Positions 1 through 9,954 of a stretch of 64,000 nt of DNA are shown one piece after another. A program made the position numbers and the translations under genes. This DNA is from Hydractinia symbiolongicarpus (taxonomy: Eukaryota > Cnidaria > Hydrozoa > Anthoathecata > Hydractiniidae), in the NCBI RefSeq assembly GCF_029227915.1, contig NC_079877.1:28237851-28301850 (forward strand). The letters run 5' to 3'. Position 1 is the stretch's first letter, and every line of letters begins with the position of its first letter. Below the pieces are notes generated by a model. That model was not told the origin of the DNA. It saw nothing but the letters and a program-made list of their open reading frames with translations, and did no database searches.

Positions 1-23
1 AAAATGATTCTTTTATCTTTCAG

Positions 24-3000
24 ATAAATGTATAATGGATGGCAAAACATATCAAGTCAACCAAACTTTTATCAATGAAGCATGCGATGGACAATGTAAG
101 TGTTATGGTGGGAATCGAGTTGCTTGCGTATCTTTGTGTCCACCACATTATGCTGTCTGTTCACCAGACCAAACGTCTGTTGAAGAACCTGTTCTTGTTT
201 CAAAGGATCCAAAGTGCCACTGCCTTCGCAATAAATGTGTACCCAATGGTAAGGAGATGTGATTGTCTTCCTGTTTTGTTCCATTAAACTACTTCAATAC
301 AACCTGCATTGACGGGTCAAAAGCTGCAGTCAGCTCATTGAGCAAACAGACAAACAGGTTCTGTTAAATCTTCTCTATTGTTTTCTTATAGCTGAAATTT
401 GTAAAATGAAACCATATGCTGGACCATGTTTTGGTTATTTTGAAAAATGGCATTTTGACACTAAGACAAAAAAATGCGACACATTTATCTATGGTGGATG
501 TCGTGGAAATGCCAACAATTTTGAAACAGAAGAAGAATGTAAAAACACTTGTCAGCGGCATAACGTTGAGAAAGGTAATGTGCTTTTAAGAATTTAATAC
601 ATACATATACACATATATCTACTTTGACCGCTATATTTGATATCTACTTTTACTGTATGCAACATTGATAACATGCAATGATCGTTCTAAAGTACAGTTT
701 AAAATTGTAATATTGCTGGTTCATGGTTGCTAACAGCTTCCAGTCTTTCATTAGAATCATGTTACGTACGTCTAGTTCCTCCTCGTTGTCTATATTGAGC
801 AAGTTATCACTATAAACCGTTTGAATTTAGACATTGATGACAATAACGATGACGTAACCGAAGAAACAGGAACACCAACAAAAAGTGTAAAACAAGGTCC
901 AAAAATGAGTATGTGACTTCTCTTTTCTGATTAAAGAAAAGATTGTTATAATCAATTAATAAGCAAGCAAATACAAAAATAATGTAATACAGTAGCTATA
1001 GGTTTTAGACATCTTTATATCTTTGCATTTCCAACAGGTTCCACCGATATGTATATCCAAGGAACAGTTACTTTTGCTGGTAAAGAGCAAGTGTTACCAT
1101 CGAAATCATGCTTAATGGTATTTTTACAAGACAACACCTACGCGGACGCCGAATCTATCACTTTATCCAATACAAAATTTGATCTCTCAAACGACGATAC
1201 AAGACAAAAGTTTCGTTATACCTTCGTAACAAAAAAGCCCGACGAGTCGGAACTTGATAGATCATTTTCACTGTATGCAGCTTTACACGTTGGTTGGTGT
1301 CCTCTAGGACGAGAAGCTATCAAAGCTGGAGATTACATTATGGATACTGACCATCCGCTCGACATTAGGACTGAATCAAATAGATACAACAAAGATGTTA
1401 CCTTAAACTGCTATAGTAAGAACAGATGTGAATATAGTGTATAGTTTTTATGCACTTCTTAAAATACCGTTGTCGAAATTATAAGGCTGATTTGGATAAA
1501 TTTAAGTCTTCAATTTCTTTATTTTTTAGAATGTTCAGAGGATTTAAAAGATACAAAATCACCATTTGGTAAGAACAAAATTTTAAGTGGATTTTGCAAT
1601 TATTTTCTAGGAAGTTTTATGTTGCCAGGAACCTTCCAAATAGCAGAAGAAAACATCTTACGTAAATCTATGACACATCAAGAGCTATCTTCTCTTTTTT
1701 AGAACAATCAATATTTGCCGATGAAGTATCAATAGGTTGGTTAACTCTTGCTTTCTACTACTTATTACGCATCAAGCTCTCTCTATACAAAATTACAACG
1801 GCAAAACTTTCTATTTAAGGTGGCGGTGAGATGACTATAACAGGTGTTATTAAATTTCCTCACGAAGTTGGAAAGTTGCCCACTCCATCATGCTTACGAA
1901 TACAACTTCGAGATGTTTCTAGAATGGATGTTCCTGCTATTGTGCATGGTTCTACTGAAATCAATGTCACTGGAGTATCGATTGGTGATACCTATTCTTA
2001 TATCCTGCAATTTGAAAAACCACCACATTCAAATTACCCATATAAATATAGCATGAGTGCTGTGTTGAATCATGGATGGTGCCGTGGGAACAATTCAAAA
2101 GAATGGATAAGAAAGGGTGATTATACTACAGACACAATACACCGAGTTATAGTGTCAGCTTCATCAAACGATTATGATATAAATATGAAAATGAAATGCT
2201 ATGGTATGATTCATCCCATTACTGACCTTTTTCTTATTATCATAAAAAACGAAAAATTGATTTTTTTATCTCTTAAAAAGCAATTGGTAACTGGATAAGT
2301 GGAATACAATCAGAAAACTGCAATGTAATGTTTCTAATGTTGTTTTTCTTTTTTTTTTAGCTTGCCCTGATAGTAGAGGAAAGGTCGGCACAGGTAATAA
2401 AGAAATGTTTTTTACAACGATATAAAAATTTTAAGTTCTTTTTTTCTAATCTTCCGTAAAATTGATCGCTAGTGTTTGTAGGAATTTATAAAAAACGAAA
2501 ATATGTTCCTTAAATATTACTTCAAAAGAACATATTCTAACCTCGGCAATTTCATGTTTAACAGTAATATATCTTTCACTGTCATTGTAATAGACTCTCC
2601 ACCAGTTGTGCAACCAGCTAGAGATGAATCTGTCATTATACCGGGAGAAGAAGAGAAGGAGGAAGAGGAGGAAAGAACTGGTGGCTTTCCAGGTAGATTT
2701 TATTTTCGTATTGAATTTAGTTGTAAGCCTTAAGCCAAAGTTGCGTCCCACGCAAGGCAAAAAATTTTACTATCAAAGGCAACTTATTTAACCAATAAAC
2801 ATTGTTGAAACATTAAATTAACTCAACAACAGAAAAAGAAACAGCAGTAAAAAGCATACTGTCTAACGAACTCTCAGTGTTTTGTTACTGTATTATTGTT
2901 TTCATTTTTGCAGATGTATTCAATCCATCGTCCACCGATCCTCATTATGATCTAAGTTTAAGATTTGGTATGTACAGTACTTAAAATTTGAATTATATTC

Positions 3001-6000
3001 AATTATTTGTTAAAAAGCTCAATGAAAGAACAAGTAAGGGTTGTCGAAGAAAGAGTAAGAAGTGTCGCTACTGGTGCATCTAGATGTTCTCCCTTTCTAA
3101 ACCTTCTTGCTCCAACAAACAAGCATCTAGTTTAACATAGTTTCATGTCAAAACTACTGTTATTTCTTCACGCATTTTTTAGGTGATAAAAACATGTCCA
3201 TCAAAGGCGTTATCAAATTCCCTCACAAAGTTGGAAAGTTGCCCACTCCATCATGCTTACGAATAAAACTTGAAGATGTTTCGCTCCTGGATGCTCCTTC
3301 TCTTGTGCTTGCATCTACTGAGATTAATGTATCCGGAGAAACGATTGGAAAAAGTCTGCCTTATCTTCTCAAGTCTAGAAAACCTGCTGCAAATTATCTT
3401 CAAATGTCTTACAGCTTGAGCGCAACATTGAATTATGGATGGTGTCGCGATGGTAAATCAAATAAATGGTTGCAAAATGGCGATTACTTGGTAGATACTC
3501 AACACCCTCTTAAATTGTCAGCATTATCAGATGATTATAACATGGATATCAACGTGATTTGTTACAGTACGTCTTCTCTTGTATTATTTTAACCCGAGTA
3601 TCAAATAAGTAAAAAACTTAATTATTCAGAGCCGCGATGTTTATCTAATGAAGTTATTCCACAAGTGCACGAATGTGTTTGTTTTATTTTAGCTTGCCCA
3701 GCTAACAGAGGAAAGGATAACACAGGTGAGAAAATACTTCACCAAATTTATGTATTAATTTATGCACCCGTTTGTAGGACAATTCTAAAAACAAATCAGA
3801 ACAAAGACAGCATATTCTGCGCAGGCGAATACAACCTTTTATAATATTTATTTTTATTTCGCCATTGTAATAGACTCTCCACCAGTTGTGCAACCAGCTA
3901 AAGATGTATCTCTTATTATATCGGAAGAAGAAGAAAAGGAAAAAGAGGAAGATATAGCCCCACCAGGTGGATTTCCATTCGGTGGTACTCCAGAAGGTCC
4001 CAAAATGAGTAAGTCAATGCCATTAACACTATTCGCTTTCCTGTCTTGCAATAGATCCATGAACAAAATAATAATGACAATTTAAAAATAATTTTAGGTG
4101 ACAAAATTATCACAATCACAGGTAGCGTAAAATTTCCACATGCTGTCAAATTACCATCCCCCTCATGTTTACGTGTCAAATTCCTTGACACCTCCGTACA
4201 AGATGCTTCAGCTGTTAAACTTGGTGAAGAAAGGTTTGATGTGTCCAATCTAAACACTGAAAAAGGATATACATATGTCATTACAACAAAAAAACCAGCC
4301 GATGATGAATACTGGAGAACTTTTACTATGAGTGCAGTATTGAACAAAGGATGGTGTCCAACAGCAAATTCAAGACAGTGGCTTCGCAAAGGGGATTATT
4401 TAAACGACTTTACCCATCAAGTCTCGTTGACAAAGGAAAAATCTTCTTATAAAAAGGACATCGCTGTTACATGTTACGGTAAGATATTTTCTATCTCTGT
4501 AAATTAATTCCATTGCATCTCATTTATAAAACGGTTCACAAACAAATCGATGCAATATTGGAAAGATTAACAGTGAGGAGGAGTTTATTGGCCTCCGAAA
4601 TAGACAGATACCACAAATATGAACTATCATTAATCCTGCAAATTAATTGGAATGTGAAGGTATGCTTTATCTTTGCAATTTTTTTAATTAATGTTTCAAT
4701 TTTCAGAATGCAAAGATGAGGATATTGTGGCTAGTACAAAGACCAAGCCAGCTCCACCAAGTACTTTTTATATTATATTGATCAACTTTTTTGTTCTATC
4801 TTAAAATTGCTAATGATAATAATTATAATTCTTTCTTTTAGTGGTACTAGACGACTCAGAACAACCTAAACTCGGTAGGTTTTGCTCAAATTCTGCATTG
4901 AATATGCTCTTAAGATCTTTAAGAGTTTGTAGATAAAATAAGCTTCTATGTAACGAAACAATTTATATGCTTGGTATTTCAGGAAATACATTTATGGAAA
5001 TTTATGGATACATTCGCTTTGATGAAAAGTTAGGCAAACTACCCAATGGGTCATGCTTAAAATACAGTTTCTTTGATGTCACCAATCTTGATGATGTTGC
5101 CATTAAAATTGATGGAAGAGTTGAAGATGTAAGTGGAATGGAAATTGGTAATAAGTACAAATACTCCCTCGGCTTCAACAAACCCAAAGATTCCGAACTT
5201 TTGAGAGATTACAGTATGGAAGCCATCTTGAATGTTGGTTGGTGTGCTACAGAAAATGATACTAAATCGATTCGTGATGGTGATTTTAGTGTGGACACAA
5301 GCCACGCTGTCATTCTGACAAAAGAAGCTAATACATATGAAGCAAATATCCTTTTGAAAAAACTTTGTAAGTTTAATTCGAGTCATGTTTTATATTTAAT
5401 AGCTCTATTTGTCTTTTTATCTCCACAACCGGTTTTGTAGTTACTTACACTAGCTTCAATACCCCTTCTAAAATTTAGTGACAGTGACTATATGTATTGT
5501 CACGAAATTGTTTAAAAGCATCCTTCACAACAATCTATTTCCATATAATTTTAGGTACATCAAAGGCTTGTTTGAAAGATGAACTGAAAACTTGTTATGA
5601 TTCATACTTAAACAAAACATTCAACCACAACGATATCTGGTCACGTGATCCATGTACCGAATGTGAATGTCTCGACGGGATTGATTCGTGCACAGTGATT
5701 GATTGTTTACCATGCGAAAATCCTGTCAAAGTTCAAGGACAGTGTTGTCCAAAATGTCTTGAAGCTCCACCTTTGGCGCAATGTTTCGACGCTAAAGAAA
5801 ATAAAACAGTCCAGGAAGGAGAGACGTGGAATAAAGATGCATGCACATTCTGCACTTGTTCTCGTGGCCAAGAACAATGCGTTACTATGGACTGCCCAAG
5901 ACCTATATGCGACAATTCAGTGTACATGCCAGGAGAATGTTGTCCAGTGTGCCCTAAACAAAACGATACTTGCTTTGATCGAACCCTTAACAAGACTTTT

Positions 6001-6956
6001 AAAAACGATGAAAATTGGAAGCAAACATCGTGCACAGATTGCACATGCTCTAATGGAGAAATTACTTGCGCAGCCATATATTGTAATATTGCATGTCAAA
6101 ACCCTGTTTATACAGAAGGAGAATGCTGCCCAACGTGTCCTGGAACTTGTTTAGAAGACGATGTGCACTATAAGTATGGCGAGAGCTGGAAAAAGGACGA
6201 TTGCACAACATGTACGTGCGATGCTGGAGCAATTATCTGTGCGTCACATGATTGTTTTTTGAGATCATGCAAAAACCCAAGAAAGATACCTGGGCAGTGC
6301 TGTCCGGTATGTGATGACATCAACGAATGCGTTAATGGAGATAACACTTATGGGAATGGTAAGTATATCTGTAAAATGCTTAATAATGTATAATAAACGT
6401 TTTTAATGCTACGGAAAATCATGTATATGTTCTTCATGATTATCCCTTACCTTTTAAAGGAGAATCTTGGACAGAAAATAATGGATGTAATCATTGCATG
6501 TGCTTGGGTGGTAAAAAGTATTGCGCGGCACCTGTCTGCAGCTTCCCTGATTGCCCTGATGGTAACATCACCAACGTAGAAGGAATATGCTGTCCGGTGT
6601 GTTCCACAAGTACAATATGCAAAGATAAGAGAACTAATCGTTCCTACATAGAAGGAAACCTGTGGCAGGAGGAAAAAGGATGCTTCTTATGTCAATGCAC
6701 AGAATCTGGTATTGACTGTAATCCACCAAATACCAATCTTACAGGTTGCCGGAACGTGGCATCGTTCAACGCAGTGTGTGGAAACGTCTGTTTGGATGCA
6801 TCTAAACCATCTCGAGGTGAGAATTCACATTGTGATTCAGAAAAAAAAGGTTATTTTCGAAGTATAGTATTTAGGTAACACCTCTTGCGCATGATGCAAA
6901 GCTTATTAGTGTATATTGTTATATTTTTTTAATTTTTTATAGATGTGGATCCCTGA
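24..6956 (+). CDS. Secreted mosaic protein: VWC-like, Kunitz, five YbaY/YscW-like domains, six VWC modules (5' end outside window)
   Basis: The gene enters from the left, so no signal peptide or start is visible. Predicted exons are 24-248, 392-574, 831-908, 1038-1415, 1530-1568, 1703-1735, 1820-2203, 2361-2393, 2594-2692, 2914-2967, 3183-3566, 3693-3725, 3874-4008, 4098-4478, 4707-4760, 4842-4874, 4983-5366, 5555-6358, 6460-6816 and 6943-6956 (stop TGA). Each internal exon is a multiple of three and every intron is phase 1, the usual sign of exon shuffling. Module order is a Cys-rich VWC-like module, Kunitz, acidic linker, five ~125-residue domains separated by short linker exons, then a run of VWC modules with the recurring CCP.C ending. 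The protein is probably an extracellular matrix or secreted binding protein and possibly a protease inhibitor. No name can be given. The domains are clear; the micro-exons of 33-39 bp are the least certain part. Confidence 0.85.
392..574 (+). other. Kunitz/BPTI domain exon with Phe at P1
   Basis: One exon encodes a whole Kunitz domain. It has six cysteines at family spacing, eight residues between Cys1 and Cys2, and the IYGGCRGN and ECKNTC signatures. The residue after the second Cys, which is P1 of the reactive loop, is Phe followed by Gly. In this family an aromatic P1 points to chymotrypsin- or elastase-like proteases rather than trypsin. The inhibitory role is inferred. Confidence 0.92.
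1038..5366 (+). other. Five YbaY/YscW-like domains, one per exon
   Basis: The copies lie at 1038-1415, 1820-2203, 3183-3566, 4098-4478 and 4983-5366. Each starts with a G.I.F-type strand, then LP.PSCLR..L.DVS..DAP, a middle F.KP stretch, SxxAxLNxGWC, GDYxxDTxH and a final Cys-Tyr. The LP..A.L.V.L.D.S..DAP pattern followed by a beta-rich half matches my memory of bacterial YbaY lipoproteins and YscW (Pfam PF09619). The animal copies add fixed cysteines: SC in the first half, GWC, the terminal C, and one at the start of the next small exon in at least four copies. This would allow two disulfides per unit. Homology is inferred by eye. Confidence 0.6.
5555..6816 (+). other. Tandem VWC (chordin-like) modules
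   Basis: Exons 5555-6358 and 6460-6816 encode about six VWC modules. Each has a W in the first third, C..C.C in the middle and a closing GxCCPxC. The first four lie in one long exon. The fifth is split by the phase-1 intron at 6359-6459. The sixth is degenerate and ends GNVC rather than CCPVC. VWC tandems often bind BMP/TGF-beta ligands or matrix; whether these do is unknown. Confidence 0.88.
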
Positions 6957-7041
6957 GTCATTCAAAATATCGCACTCAAACTAAACGTAACGCCGATATT
7001 GTAGCATCATTTCATGACATAGTGAATTGATGTTGTTGTAT

Positions 7042-7047
7042 ATTAAA
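7042..7047 (+). promoter_or_regulatory. Possible poly(A) signal ATTAAA for the mosaic gene
   Basis: ATTAAA lies 86 bases after the stop codon in AT-rich DNA. It is the only hexamer variant noticed close to the stop. It is a weak motif in this base composition. Confidence 0.4.
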
Positions 7048-7540
7048 GTATTTAAATTTTTACGGTACTTTTTTTGTAAATTTCTAAAGAAAAAAAAAAT
7101 TATAATACTTGTCATTTGTCAACATCCACCTTCAAACATGAAAACTGTACCTGGTTCGGCTGTTCAGTTACCGCAACTTCCCCTTAAACGTTAATATTTG
7201 CTCATGACTATTAAAGTTCAACAGAAGGACCTCCCTGCACATCATTTTCTTTGCTCATTTCTATACTTAGAATAACAAACAATATTAAAATGGCGTCCAC
7301 ATATTTCATTAGAAGAAGCATGCATGAAAATGCTCCGCATCACGTAAACTTTGATGACTTGTCGACTGTTTAATGTCGTGGGTTTTTAGCTAATATTGCG
7401 GAATTATAACATCATCGATTAGGCTTAGAAACAATTGCTGGTAGGAATGATAATCAGAGTAATGGATTTTTAATTTATGTATGTTCAAAATATTAATGCA
7501 TTTTGTTTTTAATTGATGATGTAATGCATCAGTTAACATA

Positions 7541-7981
7541 CAGTAGACTCCCGATAACTCAAACACTGGTTAACTCAAACTTTTATTAGTTCGTACTGTT
7601 TTCTATGATCCATTGGACATTTCTTAATACTTCTTTATAAAAACTACTCGTTAACTCAAACCCCAGATAACTCGAACATTCGTTTTCTCAAACTCGAACT
7701 TTTTAGTGTCTAAGTAGAAAATAAATGTTTGAAAAATGAATACTGGTATGTAATGTAGCCAGAAATTTCAAAAAAGCTGTTCTTAAGTGGTCCTCCTTAC
7801 AAAGGAGTCAAAATGTCCTTCAGTAAAAAATTACTAGATTGTAACATTTGTAAATTTTATAGAGTCTGAAGAAAAAATCGCCTTAACTCGAACTAATATC
7901 TCATTTTTGTCTAAGTCCGAATTAACGGGAGCTTCGTTTAAGTCGAACATTCGTTAAGTCGAACTCACAGGCAGTTAACTG
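7541..7981. mobile_element. pogo/Tigger-type MITE, 441 bp
   Basis: The element starts CAGT and ends ACTG and is flanked by TA on both sides, the target site of Tc1/mariner/pogo elements. Inside each end there are inverted runs of the type GAGTTCGACTTAACGAA (right end, reverse strand) and TTAACTCAAAC (left end). No long reading frame is present, so it is non-autonomous. The terminal repeats have diverged, so it is an old insertion. Confidence 0.7.
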
Positions 7982-8199
7982 TAATTATCAAAGCTTTTAA
8001 GTCAATAATGTTGTGAGCCGATCGAGATTTTTCAAAAATATAAAAAGATTCATAGACAACTTCCAAGCTCTTTCATATGAAACTTGTTTTTCGCACAAAG
8101 TAAACGGTAGTCTTATTGAAACATTATAAAATAATTTAATCAATTTTGACAAAAGGAGTGCTGCGTTCTAATTCGTGTTATATTTCTAATTGAAAATGT

Positions 8200-8915
8200 T
8201 CTTTTCACAGATACAAAAATTTACTTCTTTACCTGTTAGGCTTACATTACATATAACTTTTTTATTAATTTACAGGGTTTTAGGCAATGCTAAAACATAT
8301 TTTCAGAAAAAATAGAAAATAAAAATTCCCCAATCCCTGCAACACTAGGCCAAAAAAGCCCGGGTTATAGGGTCAACCTTTCTGTGCGCACTGCATTTAT
8401 TAAATTTCGCCTACGTCAGCACAAAACTATGTAACCAAACATGACATTTTTGTTAGCTATCAAACTTTCCAAGTACATTTAAAAACAAGAGACTAGTTCA
8501 GAATTTACAAAGTATGAAACTTTTACCCTCCCCTACGGTTAACCGGGTCAATCAGACTCCAACATCCAACTGAAGACTGAAAGCATATATAGATCATGTC
8601 TACCATGATAAAACTGCCATCTTTAATTAGATCGAATTCATATGTAAAGGTCGTATTGATATTTTAATTTTCCTTTTAACAAATCATTCAATTGCATTGT
8701 CATGCTTTAGAGCTTGAAATGAAATTGGATTTCTAATTAAAATCTTTTCTTTTCTTTTCTTTTCAATTTATTTAAAGTCGATTATTCACATATTTACAAT
8801 AGTTTTCAAAAAAAAAGTAATTAAGAAAACTAATCTAAATCGACTAAATTTTTTATGTTTACAATTAAATAAAATCATTTTTTTTATATATATAAACAAT
8901 AATAACAACAAAGTT
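8200..8915. other. No gene seen (7982-8915)
   Basis: The stretch after the MITE is AT-rich, with a CTTTT run near 8745-8763 and poly-T/poly-A patches. No splice-bounded reading frame with recognisable protein was found on either strand. Confidence 0.5.
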
Positions 8916-9534
8916 CTATAAAGGGACCTTACATTCATCACAGTTACATTTAGATCCGTCCCACATTTTAATCATGCTTTTAAAAACTTTAAGGTTGTCA
9001 CATCGTTTCAAATGTGATGGTAGGTTATTCCAAATCTTTGGTCCCAGGGCTGATAAGCTATTAGTTCCAAAAGTCGCGGTCCTTTTCCTTGAGACTACCA
9101 AATTATTTGTATTTTGTTCTCTGACTGTCCTACCGTTATCATTTAAACAAAATATATCTTTCATAAAAAGAGGGCTGCTGTTATTTATAGTTTTAGAGAT
9201 TTCTATACACAATGACCGTAAGCGATTTACATTCATGTGACTCTTGCTGGAATTTTTAAGTAAATTTTCGTATGTACTTACCGTATCATTATACAGAAAT
9301 CTTAATGCTCGTTTTTGTATCATATCGACTTTAGATAAAGATTTAGAAGAAGAAAAAATGCCATATAAGGGAACAATAATTGAAATTTGCGTAGATAAAA
9401 CTTTGAACTAAGATATATTTTGCTTGAAAGGATAAGAAACTTCTAAATCGAAATAAGGCATTTAGTTGGGCTGATGCTTTGCGACACAAATCACTAACGT
9501 GTCTGTCAAAATTTAATTTATTGTCTATAGTCAC
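8916..9534 (-). pseudogene. 3' end of a non-LTR retrotransposon ORF2 (reverse transcriptase C-terminus)
   Basis: The reverse strand encodes the C-terminal part of a Jockey/CR1-type reverse transcriptase. The upstream piece (9343-9534) has KLNFDRHVSDLCRKAS and FNYCSLIWHF. The downstream piece (8916-9323) has QKRALRFLYND, GPKIWNNLPSHLK and a closing C.C..C. The two are in different frames, joined across a poly-T/CTT tract near 9340, so one small indel has broken the frame. The 5' portion of the element is missing, as expected for a 5'-truncated LINE insertion. It cannot be active. Confidence 0.85.
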
Positions 9535-9954
9535 ACAAATCAGGAAAGCATAGCGTCGGAAATAACATCGTCAACAATTCTTTTTGTAAAACAAAAAGTG
9601 GTACGAGCGTTATTTTTTATTCGCTTATCTTGTCATTTAATTAATCTATTCGTTTATCTTAATTACATCAACTTAATGAAGGAAATAAATGCATATCAAG
9701 CTTATGAAAGGAATATAAGCGAAGCTTATAACTCATTTTGTAATAAGAAAAGTTTAAAAGAAGGAAACGTAAGAGAACAAGACATCTTTATGCATTGTTT
9801 GTTTCTGTTTACATTACGTTAAAATCCGGAGGTTTCGATTAAAAAAACGGTTAAGTAAACTGTAACTGAAATAAAATAACATATAAGCAACGCTAGAGGA
9901 GGGAGCATAGTTACAAAATAAAGTTTATTAAAGATAGAATTAAATGTTTATCGG

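Noticed and set aside
9598-9822. 74-codon frame upstream of the LRR/EGF gene
   Set aside because: It has no signal peptide, domain, or splice link to the downstream gene; it is probably chance in AT-rich DNA.
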